Shown: positions 1-11,842, counted from the stretch's first letter. The stretch is 64,000 nt of DNA from Sycobia sp. Sy_11 (GCA_018907035.1 JACCIC010000190.1:930001-994000); one strand, 5' to 3'. Numbers and translations: made by a program. Notes: a model not told the origin generated them from the sequence alone.

Positions 1-97
1 GCCATGGCAGCACTCTGGATGATCACGACAAAGTCCTAATTGGTTCTATAAAAAATTTGTTTAGAATGTTGATGGTGTCGATGAAAAGACAAAAAAC

Positions 98-1138
98 GTG
101 AATAACATAATAAAGGAAGAGCTTCCGGCTTTACAAAGCCAATTCGAGGAGCTCGTAAGCAGAAGACATATCAAAACACGGCGCCTACATACCCCCGAGA
201 TTGCTGAGACAATAGAAGGCCAGAGAGGCATCCTTCTACTTCTCCAACGGAATTACCTGAGGGGGGCGAAAGAAGAAGAATAAAAAGAGACGAAGGTCCG
301 ACAAAAGAAAAAGACGCGGCTGCCAAATCAAATCGTGGGGACGAACCACCACAAGACATTCTTCCAGCCTAAGCAAGGCTGGAAGAATATCCCCACCAGG
401 CAAGAAAAGAGAACCAAAAAAAATTAAGCAGAAAGAAACAGAAGTCAAACGCCAAGGGGGCCACTAAATCTGGCGAGGGCCCCATAAAACCAAAAGGTAA
501 AATGGGGAGAAGGGCAAACCCTGAGGCGCTGCTCCTCAAGCTCGCGGAGGGGAAGATCTACGCGGAGATTCTTGGAGAGATCCGTCATAAGGTCGACTCC
601 CCGCAGCATGGTCTCACTATCAGAGACATCCGCCGAACATTAAACGGTGATGTCGGGTTTAAGAAGGCGTCGGCGGAGGGCAAGGAAGAGCTGCACGGCA
701 CTCGACGAAGTTAAGACAGTCCTCCTTCGCGTCTTGCGGGACTATACTAGCCCCCTCGAGATGAGGCTTATGAGGGAGAACAAAGTCGGAAAATGACTAG
801 CCCTCGTGAGCCTCTCTGAAGAGGCTGGCCAGCGGTTACTGAAAGTCAAAAAGGTGGCCATTGGATGGGTCTTTTGCGGCTTGCGACGGTGGCTCCAAGT
901 CGAGCGCTGTTATAGATATCTCGACTATGGACACCGAGGTTCAGGTTGCGATGGCCCAGACAGGAGCACCGTCTACTTCCGGTGCGGGCAGCAGGGAGAC
1001 AAGGCGTCTGTCTGTAGAACGCATCCACAGTGTTTCATCTGCCCGGGGACTACGCCCGCAGCGTTCAATCTCGTTGCGGGGTCTGGGGCTTGTACGGTAT
1101 TTCGCGAAACCCTTGCCAGGTCTCGCCAAAATGGTTAA
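98..1138 (+). pseudogene. R1-like ORF1 (gag-like, zinc knuckle), frameshifted
   Basis: ORF1 of R1-type elements encodes a nucleic-acid-binding protein with C-terminal CCHC knuckles. Three open pieces (98-283, 502-714, 806-1138) lie in different frames, so the gene is broken by several indels. The middle piece (EILGEIRHKV, then DIRRTLNGDV) has the usual pre-knuckle gag character. The last piece holds a degenerate knuckle cluster: CYRYLDYGH, then YFRCGQQGDKASVC, then CFIC. One knuckle histidine is replaced by D (GDKASVC) and one cysteine by Y (CYRY). It ends with TAA at 1136-1138, overlapping the endonuclease ATG at 1131, the overlap typical of R1 ORF1/ORF2. Confidence 0.65.
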
Positions 1139-1877
1139 AGTCCTGCAGACGAACCTAAATAGGAGTCAGACGGCGAGCGACCTACTTACGCAGATCTGTC
1201 TTGAGAAGCACGCTGACATCGTCATCGTCAGCGAACAATATCGAGATGGAAATGCGGGAGTCTGGTATCGCGATGACCTCGGTACCGCGGCCATTTGGAT
1301 TTTTAACCCGCACCGCTTTCGGGTGGAGCACCACGGATCTGGCCGTGACTTCGTCTGGGTAAGGGGCAACAACGTAAATTACGTCAGCTGCTATCTCAAC
1401 GCGAATGAGGCCATCTGGGGTTTCTAGTCTAAACTGGATGCCCTTGAGGATGTGGTAAGAGAAATGGAGGGGGAGCTGGTAGTAGCTGAGGATTTGAACA
1501 GCAAAGCTCTCGAGTGGGGGGAACCCTTGCCGGACTCTAGGGGAAGACGAGTGATGAATATGGCATCCAGAGTAGGTCTGGTTGTCTTGAACTCCGGATC
1601 AATGTCGACCTTTCGGAGACCTGGCTACAGGGAGACCATCCCTGATGTATCCTTTGCGACAGAGATTCTAGCCGCACGAGTGCAGGACTGGCGGGTGATT
1701 GAAGACTATACAGCCAGCGATCACCAATACATCACCTTCCGCGTTGGTGATGCCTCACCAATCAGGGCGACAGTTAAACGTCGCCCAGCCAGATGGATCG
1801 TCGCGAGAATGGATCACGAGAAGTTTTCCCAGGCGCTAGAACGCGGACAGCGCCACCTGGTTGAAGTACCTCAATAG
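1131..1877 (+). pseudogene. R1-like ORF2, AP endonuclease domain only
   Basis: The endonuclease nicks the chromosomal target to prime reverse transcription. One frame runs from ATG 1131 to TAG 1875 with a single in-frame stop, TAG at 1425. Visible motifs in order: LQTNLNRS, VIVSEQYR, VRGNNVNYVSCYLN, EDLNSKALEWG (family usual is GDFNA, so the G-D pair is altered to E-D) and YTASDHQYITF with the catalytic SDH. Length is about 240 codons, matching an endonuclease domain, whereas a full ORF2 exceeds 1000. The following RT domain is missing. Confidence 0.75.
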
Positions 1878-2323
1878 GATGAAGAGGATACCTCTCCGGA
1901 ATGAACGTACTGCGGCTGAGCTTGGGACGATGTGGAGTACACGTTCTCTGTGTGCGACCATTGGACCGAGTTACGACTAGGACTACAGATGATCGCAAGA
2001 TACGTTACGATTGTGCTACGGAGCAAAAAAGCAGATGGATGTCTGGATGAAGAAAGTATGTGAGAGTGAACGTGGTACCGAGTATGCATGAGAACCTAGG
2101 ATGAAAGATATGAATGTGAAATGACCACCTAAGGACAGCCGCCCAGGCTGAATTAATGTGCATAACAGTTCCGGGCTGGTGTCGGTGCAACACGGAGATA
2201 TGTGTTTAGTGCGTAGTGACATGGGATTTGTGTCGAATTGCACATATTCCGATGGTCGTTTGGTAGGAATGTTCTTGGAGAACGGTCATTAGAAATACAT
2301 AAATAGCATTCACAGAACCCTAA

Positions 2324-2325
<2 letters not shown>

Positions 2326-2387
<62 letters not shown>
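2326..2387. repeat. (TA)n microsatellite
   Basis: Uninterrupted TA dinucleotides directly follow the 3' tail of the R1-like element. Confidence 0.95.
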
Positions 2388-2392
<5 letters not shown>

Positions 2393-3066
2393 TAAATACA
2401 ATGCTTAATAATTGTAAAATTTATACTACTACAATTCATTTATAATAAGTTATAATTATAATAATCTAAAGAATTATAAGTTTAAGTCTTTTTAAAGAAT
2501 TATATGTTTTTGTCAATTTGAACAATATAAACTCAAAATGTAATATTTTTTCAAGATAAGGTAACTAATCAGTTGTATTAATTTATTATTAAAAAATGTA
2601 AACGTGATAACCTATTTGTAAGTATAAAATTAAATAAATTATAAAAATTAACTAAAACATAATATTTTTACTAAAAATTTACAAAACTATAATCCCTCTA
2701 GTTATTTACGAGAGGGAAAGAAAGGGAGGGGAGTGAGAGACGCTATCTTGTAGATGCTATCAGCCACAGTCCAGCTGATTTTTCACCAACAATAAGAGCG
2801 AGATTTACTTGCTCTACATCACATAAGTGTCCTCAACTTAGTGAAATAATATACATGGAAGAAAAACGAGGTACACATTGAAAAGGAGCCGATTTCTCAT
2901 ACTCGCTATCACTTCTCAATAGCACATTTAAGAACGTGACCATTTGTACTTGACCCATCTGCAAGAAGTTTCAGAATCTTCTTCACCAGCAATAGCATCT
3001 TCGCGTACGTCAGCAGTGTCTGCCTGTGTCACAGTTTTATTTTTCTTTCACTTTCTTTCACTTTCA

Positions 3067-3097
<31 letters not shown>

Positions 3098-3289
3098 GAC
3101 AAAGGTACAGGAACCAAAATAAAATATCAAGTGATACGGTAGCGCCACGAAGGCGAGTTTGAGAACCGTCGATTTGCCGCTACACTATTTACTTCCAAAT
3201 TAAGATTTTGAATTTTCAATCAATGAAAAAAATTATTTATTACTTCTTACTTAGAAAATGGGTATATATTTTTTAAATTAATAAATATT
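2388..3289. other. AT-rich spacer with (CT)n tract
   Basis: No gene seen. It holds a CT microsatellite at about 3066-3093 and a short GC-richer stretch (2700-3190) without an open frame or recognisable element. Confidence 0.5.
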
Positions 3290-3462
3290 AAATTAATAAA
3301 TATTTTTATCGATCTTATAGTCTTGATCATATCATAAATTAGCTAAAATAATGAAAGTCAGCCTGTTCTTGTTTATAATCACCTCCGTAGAAACTGAAAT
3401 AAAACTTATTATTACAATAAATTATATCAGAAAATTAAAAATAAAAATAAAATAAAATTTAT

Positions 3463-3493
<31 letters not shown>

Positions 3494-4456
3494 TACAATA
3501 ATAAGTAAAAAAAAATAAAAAATAATAAAAGTACTATTCTGTTAGTAAAGGACAACCTGACTGCCCCCACCACCTTAAACCTAGAATCACCTTCTTGTCC
3601 GGTCCGGCGTTTCGAACCGCTACGATTGATAGTGTTGTCCAATTTACTCGACTCTAACATAAACTTTACATTATTGGGATTTTTCAAAATATGAATATTT
3701 TCAAGAGTTTCTCTTTTATTTTCTTAATACCATGTTCCAAAACATTTACATTTTCAAAGTCGAAAGAATGTAACAAGTTTAAACTATGTTCTTTTAGCCC
3801 GGATGTACCAGTCATGCTTCGTAAGCTATATTGATGTTCATATATTCTTTGTTTTCGGTACCTTCCCGTTTATCCAATAAAACAAAAAACATGGTATTAA
3901 GAATAAATATTAAAGAGAAACTCTTGAAAATATTCATATTTTGAAAAATCCCAATAATGTATATTTAATGTTAGAGTCGAGTAAATTGGACAACATTATG
4001 ATTCCTTATTAATATAGAATTTGTATTTCGCATTTAAGTTAAAGAAAAAAAAGGGAGGTCCTATAAATTTTATACTAATAAATTTAGAGTAAGGATGTAG
4101 TATTCACAGTAGCATGCTGGGTTTGTCAATTTAGTTTATTTCTTGAGGAACAACCGTAGCGGTGCGAAACACCGGACAAGAAGGTGATTCTAGGTTTATA
4201 GTGGTGGAGGCAGTCAAGTTGTCCTTTAGTAACAGAATAGTGCTTTTATTATTTTTTAATTTTTATTTTACTTATTATTGTATTTTTATTTTTATTTTTA
4301 TTTAATTATAAATTTTAATTTATTTTTATTTTTAATTTTCTGATATAATTTATTGTAATAATAAGTTTTATTTCAGATTCTACGGGGGTGATCATAAACA
4401 AGGACAGTGTGACTGGCCTTATTTTAGCTAATATATGATATTATAAAGACTGTAAA
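3290..4456. repeat. Hairpin repeat 1 (long inverted repeat, Penelope-like pLTR candidate)
   Basis: Left arm about 3290-3736 and right arm about 3887-4456 are inverted copies around a loop of about 150 bases. Shared landmarks: CTCTTGAAAATATTCATATT near the loop, TTAGAGTCGAGTAAATTGGA, ACCGGACAAGAAGGTGATTC, a run of TTTTTA units, and ACGGGGGTGATCATAAACAA with its complement CACCTCCGTAG. The right arm carries an extra segment at about 4010-4150. The same family occurs as hairpin 2 (29952-30602) and a single arm (48180-48420). No protein is encoded. Penelope-like pseudo-LTR origin is a guess from the hairpin layout and the CGAAAC core. Confidence 0.7.
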
Positions 4457-5639
4457 ACTTTATATTGTGTATAAATTAAAAACTATGGACTAATTTTAAT
4501 GGTCATTCAAAATATAAACTTCATAATTAGAATTATTAATTCTAATATTTAACTAATATTGGATATACATTTATTGATAATAAGTTATTTATAGTTTCTA
4601 ATACTAGCGACTAATTTAAATGATCATTCAAAATATAAACCTTATAATTACAATTATTAACTCTAATATTTTATCATCATCATAATCATCATCTTTATAG
4701 TATATTCATTTTATTATTTACACATAATTTATAGTTATTATTAATAGAAAAGTATTTTTAAAAATTAGATGCTCTTAACAAATATATATGCTATTTTATA
4801 TATTCCTTCTCTCTTTCCATTCTATAACCTTAATCCTATAATATATATAAATCTAATGTTGGATATAATAAATACTAACAAATTACATAAAAAATAATAA
4901 ATGACATTAGAAAAGAATTATTACTAATTGGATCTAATTAATTATATGATTAATTAAGATTTTAAAGATAAATATTTATTCATAAACTTTGCATATGTAC
5001 AACTTTTCTTTTCAAATTCCATATTTACACGAAATTGTATAACAATATTATTTACATAAATTTATTAAAAAATGCTACGTGTTTCAAACCTCCTGTGGTA
5101 TAACTTAAAGGGGGGTAAGGTATTTAAACTTTTTTTTGGCCATTTCTTTTATATTTTTTAAATGAATGCTATATATCTCAAGAATATTGTGTCGAAATTT
5201 CAAGTTAATTGGAGTAAAATTGACAAAGTTGTGAGTATTTGAACATTCGTTGCTCCAAGTAGGATTTGTATATATTCGTAATTCTGCTTGACAATTGTGC
5301 GGCGCGCTTACTTGGAGAGCGATTGTTTTGATTTATAAATTCTACATTCATTTCTTATTGAAAGCATCTTTTTGGATATTTCTTGTATATTTGAGCCATA
5401 CAGCCAGTACATACGTACATCAGCTAGTCTAAAAGTTTGACTTTGTTTACTTTCGTACTTGCTCGGTTTCCGGAAATTTTCAACGATAAATTAATTCTTG
5501 CCGTTACTATATATATTTAGTAGCATTAAAAATATCTCGAAAAATTTCTAGAGGAGACCGAAAAAAAGTTATAAGATGTTATTTCGACCGAAAAAATAGA
5601 GCCTCCTTATAAGCGTAGAAATGACGAAGCGGGTAAACA
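4457..5639. other. AT-rich spacer
   Basis: No gene found. The stretch from about 5080 to 5530 precedes the mariner coding remnant and may hold that element's 5' region, but no terminal repeat could be picked out. Confidence 0.4.
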
Positions 5640-6206
5640 TGGGTTTACGGATTCAGTGGAGGCATTCTGGATCTCCAAGATCGACAAAGGCTCGACAAGT
5701 GCGGTCGAATTTGAAGGTTATGCTCACTGTGTTCTTCGATTTTAATGGCATAGTGCATCATGAATTTTTGCCATAAGGTCAAACAATCAATAAGGAGTAC
5801 TAGCTACAAGTTCAACGCCGTTTGCATGAAGCAATCCGAAAAAACGCCCGGATTTGTGGCAAAACAATTCATGGCTTTTGCACCACGATAATGCACCTGC
5901 GCACACTTCATTGCTTGGTCGTGAATTTTTGATCACAAACAAAACTTTAACGATCCCTCAACTTCCATATTCACCAGATATGGCTCCATGAGACTTTTTT
6001 CTATTTCCAAAAATCAAGAGAACATTAAAAGGCCGCCGTTTTACAAGCATAGATGATATTAAAAGCGAATCGCTGGACGAGCTAAAAGTTATTACAAAGA
6101 TCGAGTTTCAAAAGTGTTTCGGGTATTGGAAAAAGCGTTGGCACAGGTGCAACATATCCGAGGGGGATTACTTTGAAGAGGACAACATAGATATTGATGA
6201 ATAAAT
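5640..6206 (+). pseudogene. Mariner-like transposase remnant (C-terminal half)
   Basis: Cut-and-paste transposase fragment. Reading across several frames gives a mariner C-terminal half: a stretch like VMLTVFFDFNGIVHHEF, then a plasmid-like HHDNAPAH motif (second catalytic D, about 5881-5905), YSPDMAP (third D, about 5970-5990), a lysine-rich KRTLKGRRF and WKKRWHRC followed by an acidic tail GDYFEEDNIDIDE. Frameshifts and stops separate these, and the N-terminal half is not recognisable. A stop TAA follows at 6202. It is a different mariner lineage from the TTAGGTTG family elsewhere in the window. Confidence 0.75.
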
Positions 6207-6254
6207 AAATATTTTTTTCATAAAACGAAAATTCTCGTTATTTTTTTAACACAC

Positions 6255-6525
6255 CTGGTATATTGATCAATGGCTCGTGGTATCTTTTGTCCCCGGGATT
6301 ACCGAATGGACTCAGCAGTAAGGCATTGTCGGTAACCCCTGCCTTAGACGTGGTCATATGGGCCGGGTCAAGGGATTATATATTAACCGGAGGCCTATGT
6401 AGTGGCTCACAGGTTAACTAACTGCCAAGCTGCCATCTGTTGGCAGACTGAGCATGTACGTTACCATACACTTTTCTACCCTTCGGCAGCCTTAGCTGGC
6501 ATAGCGGATATCCCGCGAAATTTTA
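6255..6525. repeat. Unclassified GC-richer block, possible SINE or non-LTR 3' end
   Basis: About 270 bases clearly richer in GC than the surrounding DNA (CCCCGGGATTACCGAATGG to GGCATAGCGGATATCCCGCG). No open frame. Abrupt composition borders suggest a short inserted element, but no family was recognised. Confidence 0.3.
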
Positions 6526-7850
6526 AAAATAAAAGAAAAATGTTATCATAATGCATTTAGTAAATAATAACATAAAGAAATAAAAGTTTTTATAAATATA
6601 TTAAAAATATTCAAATCACATTCTTTATAATATTTTTACATGGCTGAAAAATAATTTGAAATGTTTCCTATGAAATCGTGAAATTCACCGTATTTAGGTT
6701 TGTTAATAAATTAAAATAAAAGAAAATATTCTATTTTTTTATTAGAAGCTTTATTGAGGCCTTTTATACCTGTTCAGCATAAACAATTCTAGTCATTACT
6801 TTTCAAAATAGCTCTTGATCTGATCCTTCAAATAAGCATGATCCTATGATAAATAGTAGATATAATTAGCAGGCTCATATAACTGCAATTTTGGAAATAT
6901 TTGTAATGAATTCACAGCAAAATTTATGCCTACTCAACACTTCTTTATAAAACTTATTCTAAAATGATCTCTTAATATTTCTGTACTTTTCAAGACGTGA
7001 ATTATAACCCATTATTTTATGATGTTTAACATTTTTAAACTTTTGAAAATTAACAATTTTTTTTATTATAAAATCTCAGGCCTATAAAACTATAGAAACT
7101 TTTACTCCGAAATTATAAACTTATCCTCAAGCTAAAATATATATTTTATATCAAATAAAAACAAAAGATTTAAATCTTGTGCATAAGAAATGTATAAATA
7201 AATATACATTTTTTTCTAAATTCATCATAATCATTTCCAGAATTCCAGTAACTGCTAATATCTATGCCATTTATCAGGATCATGCTAATTTCAAAATGTA
7301 TGACGAAGAGCTATTTTTAATAGAAATGACTATTTCTACAATTAATGATTAAAAAATTTGAAGTTTTAAATGAAATAAATATTTCCATAGTTACTGATGA
7401 ACACATTAAATAGATAAATAAATTGAAATAAAAACCCTTGGGCAAAGTAACAATAAATGTTGGTTTTAAACCAGAATTATACAAATAAATAGTTCTGTCT
7501 TTGGAGATGTTTCTACAGCCTAAGTTCTACAACAATTAGAAAAAAATGTAATTTATAAAAAAGACTTCCCATATACAAACCGTGCATGGAAAAAAATTTG
7601 AAGAACTTTCTATAAAGAATTGGAATTTTAGCAAAATATAGAATGTTTTGAATGTACTTTAAGTTATGAACAAACGTCAATATGGCGCATTTCATGATTT
7701 TGTATGAAATATTTCAATTTATCTCTCAGACATGTAACAACATAACAAATAAAATGGTTTAAGAACTTGTAATATGTTTATAAAAACTTTTCTTTTCATT
7801 CTGTTATTAACTACTAAATTTATCGCAGTAGCATTGTTCTTTTATTTTTG
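6526..7850. other. AT-rich spacer
   Basis: Very AT-rich, with no gene or repeat that I can support. Confidence 0.5.
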
Positions 7851-7852
7851 TG

Positions 7853-8345
7853 GGATATTACCCCATATCAACTGGGGTCGCCAAACGGTAGAAGAGCGCT
7901 TATTCTTCTCTTTGAATTGATATCTTGCGGCTTTTTTACGATGTAATCAATAGCGGAATTCTCTAATTGTAGATTGTTCTATAGTGATAATGCTAGTGGC
8001 CATTCCTAATAATGGCGATGACTATTAGCAAGTATCTGTGCATCAGTCACATTTTAGAGAACATATATCTAGAGGTAGCATATGAAATGAAGAAATGGAG
8101 GACCATTTCAAACTATACGAGAGAGACAGAGAATGCTTTTCTACCTTTCCTTTCTCTTTTGCACAAAAACAATGATTGATTCACTACCTCACGCCAAAAT
8201 AGAGAGACAAGCATAGCCATTTTATGCGAAAGGAATATTACTTTTACCTCTTTCTTATATCGTAAGACCATTATTCTCAATAGTTTAACACATTATGCTG
8301 CCTCAAACTGCAACTGACTCCATGCGATTCTATAAGCTAACATAT
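7853..8345 (-). repeat. Possible LTR/leader fragment with PBS-like box
   Basis: On the minus strand near 7869-7886 the sequence TTGGCGACCCCAGTTG resembles the primer-binding sites that start 'TGGCGACCCC' in some insect Ty3/gypsy elements. The adjacent sequence up to about 8345 has no ORF and could be an LTR, but no paired copy lies in the window. Confidence 0.25.
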
Positions 8346-8561
8346 ATACTGTCATGAGAAGTACTTTTCTAAAACTTTCTCCATGTAACAGAAAAATAAT
8401 AAATGCTACAAAGATGTAATATTTAATGCAGTTTCTAATGTATACGTAATTTTTACGTTTGAACTTAAAATTGCTAACAGTACAATTTTGAAAGTTTTTT
8501 CTAGTTCGATAGCTTCAAGGCAGATAACCCAGATCTGCCTTAAGGATAGCTAAACTCCTAC

Positions 8562-8596
8562 GATTGAGGTTGAGGTTGAGGTTGAGGTTGAGGTTC
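8562..8596. repeat. (GGTTGA)n hexamer repeat
   Basis: About five tandem copies of GTTGAG between ordinary AT-rich flanks. Not the insect telomere unit TTAGG. Confidence 0.9.
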
Positions 8597-8829
8597 CTCT
8601 GACCACATTTTCTAGCAAAGACCGCTGCTATCTCAGCACTTTTCTTAAACAAGAGAGCCTTGTCGTGGGTACTGACGCTCTGGTGGACGCCGCTACTGTA
8701 TCCATAGTGACACGATGAATGCTTACCCTAATTCTGGCCAACGTATATCAAACGATCTTGGATATCTCAAGCTTTTAACCTAAAATTTTCTTGCTACGAG
8801 ACAAGCATCGAACAGAGCGAACTACAGCT

Positions 8830-8962
8830 AGTATTACGTAGATTTTAATGTTAACGTAGTTGATCGTAATAATTTAGTTTATTCTGAAGATTATGGTATA
8901 AAATTTTAAAGAATATATAATAATAAATCGTTTATAATCTTAAATGTATATTATTTAATATA
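8830..8962 (+). repeat. Dispersed repeat R, copy 1, left part
   Basis: GTAGATTTTAATGTTAACGT at about 8839 recurs at about 55636, and ATTATGGTATAAAATT at about 8892 recurs at about 56041. Together with 10254-10690 it forms the repeat that mariner copy 1 interrupts. Confidence 0.65.
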
Positions 8963-8964
8963 TA

Positions 8965-10251
8965 TTAGGTTGTCAAGTATCTCCCTTCCGCTTTTTTGTC
9001 TTATGAATTTCGTCGCTATGTACAAAGCGCTACAGAGCTCGTATTTGGCAATACTATACATCATTCGAAAGGTCTTGACATAACGTATAAAACGACGCTG
9101 TGCATTATTGGTTTGGATATTGCGTTCAAAAGTTATAGACGTATAAAGATGAAGTTCACTAACGCCGAAATTCATGCTATTTTATAGTTTTCCTTCGTCA
9201 AAGGTAAATCCATTAGAGGCACGTTCCATGAGATTAATGGTGTCTTGGGGGTATGGCACGCTATCACTTCGAACTGCAGAGGAATGGTTTCGACGATTCA
9301 GAGCCGGCGAAAACGACACCATGAATAAGCCAGCCGGCGAAAGATCTGTGACGACGAATACTGATTAAATCATGGAATTTCTCGACTGAGACCGGCATGT
9401 GGCATCTCGTGACGTCGCCCAGGAGATGACAGTTAGTTACCAAACAATTTTAAACCATCTGCAGAACGCTGGATATAAAAAAGCTTGATGTTAGGGTGCC
9501 GCATGATTTGACGCAAAAAAACCTTCTGGACCGAATCAACGCCTGCGATGTTCTGCTGAAACGGAACGAACTTGACCCATTTTTGAAGTGGATGGCTACT
9601 GGCGACGAAAAATGGATCACATACGACTATATCAAGCGAAAACAGTCGTGGCCTAAGGCCGGTGGACTGGTCCAAACAATAGCCAAGCCGGGATTGACGG
9701 TCAGGAAGGTTTTGCTGTGTGTTTGGTGGGATTGGAAGGGATTCATCCACTATGAGCTGCCCCCATATGGCCAGACGCTTAATTATAACATCTACTGTGA
9801 ACAACTGGATCATTTGAAGCAGGCTAATGCCCAGAACCGTCCACAACTGGCCAACAGGAAGGGTGTAGTGTTCCAACAAGAAAGCGCTAGACCACACACT
9901 TCGTTGATGATTCATCAGAAGCTACGGGAGTTCAAATAGGAGATTTCATTGCATCCAGTATATAGCGTGGACATAGCGCCAAGTGATTACCATCTGTTCC
10001 TGTCCATGTCGAACGCCCTTGGTAGTGTAAAGTTGGACTCAAAAGAGGCTTGGGAAAAGTGGCTGTCCGAGTTGTCCGCATATAAGGAGAAGGTTTTCTA
10101 CGAGAGGGGTATTGTGGAAGTTGCCGTCTAGATGGAAACAGATTATCGAATAAAACGGCGCATATTTGAAGTAAATCTGACCACTGTAACACTTTTTATA
10201 AAGCATTGAATGAAGAGCAAAAAAGCGGAAGGGAGATATTTGACAACCTAA
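8965..10251 (+). mobile_element. Mariner copy 1, nearly full length (1287 bp)
   Basis: The ends are TTAGGTTGTCAAGTATCTCC and its inverted partner, about 33 bp with one mismatch, extending to CTTCCGCTTTTTT. TA duplications flank both sides (8963-8964 and 10252-10253). The length is typical of an intact mariner. Four further copies or pieces of the same family lie at 21067-22118, 23933-25027, 43400-43809 and 50491-50611. Confidence 0.92.
9149..10174 (+). pseudogene. Mariner transposase, inactivated
   Basis: DDD-type transposase of about 341 codons from ATG 9149 to TAA 10172. Visible parts: N-terminal HTH region (FTNAEIHAIL), a second HTH (TILNHLQNAGY), TGDEKWITYDY with the first catalytic D, a second motif reading FQQESARPHTS, and YSVDIAPSDYHLF with the third D. 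Breaks: in-frame TAG at 9185, a +1 insertion near 9250, TAA at 9366, a two-base loss near 9480, TAG at 9937, and a one-base gain near 10110. The second site has QES where sister copy 2 has QDN, so a catalytic D is lost independently of the frame breaks. Confidence 0.9.
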
Positions 10252-10253
10252 TA

Positions 10254-10690
10254 TATATCAATGAATACAGAACTGTTTCGAAAATATTCCGATGTACGTA
10301 AAAACTGATAAAAATTCTAGATAGATTTCATATATATTCTGAGTCGCTTGATAACAAATACTATAGAAACTGATAACAAAAAAGGTTTTCGAAAAAATTG
10401 GATAAAAAATTATAGATGAGATCAAAATGTAACACTTATTTTCCATGAAATTTTTCTCTAATAGAAAAAAATAAAATCAAATACAAAAAGATCGATCGAA
10501 AAAGAAATTGCAGAAAAAAATTTGGTGTAAAAATTGTGAAATAAACAAAAATTTGATAAAAATCAGAAAATCCAGAAAAAATTAGTTTAAAAAATTTTAA
10601 AAAAATAGGTTGAAATAAAATTAGTTAAAGAAAAGGTATAAAGAAAAGTACAAAATATTGATAGACTACTACTGTGGTGCTAAAAGGCAG
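10254..10690 (+). repeat. Dispersed repeat R, copy 1, block A
   Basis: Matches 62890-63310 in the same orientation. Shared landmarks: AATACAGA near the start, TTTTCCATG, AAAAAGAAATTGCA, and AATAGGTTGAAATAAAATTA near the end. Rich in A runs, no coding frame. Confidence 0.75.
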
Positions 10691-10723
10691 AAAGTAATAT
10701 ATCTTTGATATTATCACATTCAA

Positions 10724-11155
10724 ATGGCTTCAGTGACAATATTCGAGACATCTCACCCGAAGAATCAATTTGATTTTTCGCAGTCAATGCCACACATCCC
10801 AACTAGTTCATTAACTATATCAATGAACTTCTTCTCACGAGTTGATGACTTTTTGATTTATAGACCTGATTACAAAGGACTTAGTCGTATAATATGGTCG
10901 AAAATGCCCCAACGGTATTTCGAATAAGACTGTACCCTCATGTATCATAAAATATAATAAAAACACCTTTTGTCAAATTTTTGTACCCCAAAGTGGTCAG
11001 GCGATACTCGCAGATCCAAATACGATCTGTGTGCGATCTGTATGCGATCTGTCTCCAAACAATGATCTCCGAACATTGTTTCTAAATATCTTAGCTTCTA
11101 AAATAGTTAACGAAACCGGTTGTACATAAAAAATTTATTTTTAAAAGATCTATAA
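10724..11155 (+). repeat. Dispersed repeat R, copy 1, block B
   Basis: Matches 63620-64000 in reverse orientation. Shared landmarks: GAGACATCTCAC / GTGAGATGTCTTAG, CACACATCCCAA, ATAATATGGTCGAAAATG, CCAAAGTGGTC and AACGAAACCGG. It contains a 67-codon open stretch (10724-10927), but the inverted copy does not keep that frame open, so I do not call a gene. Confidence 0.7.
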
Positions 11156-11255
11156 ATCGACAATTTTATATACAACATAAGTTTTATTCTATTAACTAAT
11201 GCCACTTATTACTATTATTTTAACTAACAATAATACATTGGTAGATTTTTAATCA

Positions 11256-11842
11256 GTAAGTCTTACGCGGTATTTTTCCAGGGTACTTTGAGAGGGTAGG
11301 AAGTATATTTGGGATCGGGCGGCGGATCAGGAAAATACTTTTAAAAAAACACAGTATATTTTTATATCAACAATAAAAATGTTTTTATTCAGTAAAAATC
11401 GCTATTGACAAGATGCTGAAACCAACAACAAAACGATAACAATTACTTAATCGAAAGAAATAAATTAACTTAAGCCAGATATATATAATAGATACTATTA
11501 TATAAATACCCGGTACTATTTTCCACGCGGGGAGTTTAAATGAGACTGGTAGAATTTAATCTAGTTAAAAACTAAGGTTGGCTTAATTCTGCCGGTCTTT
11601 CGAGAAGTGCCTCGCAACAGAGATCAATCTAATAATATCAGAAGGATATTCAGGCAGGAATTTCTGAGCTCTGGACAGTTTATAGATCCGAGAGGAGTTC
11701 AAGTGCCACGACTTCGGGTCAGGCGGTTTATTGGACGAACTCTCCGATTTTGCCTTATGCAGGCCCTTTTATAATTAAATTGTCGAGTATTATCGCTGCC
11801 TCTAGTCTAACATCGGACGAGCCGCCGATTTATAATAAAAAT

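Larger units (their letters stand above)
60..2290 (+). mobile_element. R1-clade non-LTR retrotransposon, internally deleted
   Basis: Order seen: gag-like ORF1 pieces, an ORF1/ORF2 overlap, an AP-type endonuclease domain, then about 400 bases of non-coding 3' tail and a TA microsatellite. The reverse transcriptase that should follow the endonuclease (several kb) is absent, so the copy joins endonuclease to 3' end by a large internal deletion. The 5' limit is uncertain because the window starts nearby. R1-clade elements normally sit in specific targets such as rDNA or telomeric repeats; no such target is visible here. Clade assignment rests on the CCHC knuckles of ORF1 and the endonuclease motifs. 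Confidence 0.7.

Noticed and set aside
3427..3687. 86-codon minus-strand frame in hairpin 1
   Set aside because: Second half is translated from TTTTTA repeats (YFYFYF) and the inverted arm does not keep it open.
8562..8596. Possible telomeric tract
   Set aside because: The unit is GGTTGA, only about five copies, not TTAGG.
10724..10927. 67-codon frame in block B of repeat R
   Set aside because: The inverted copy at 63.6-64 kb has stops and indels in the same frame.
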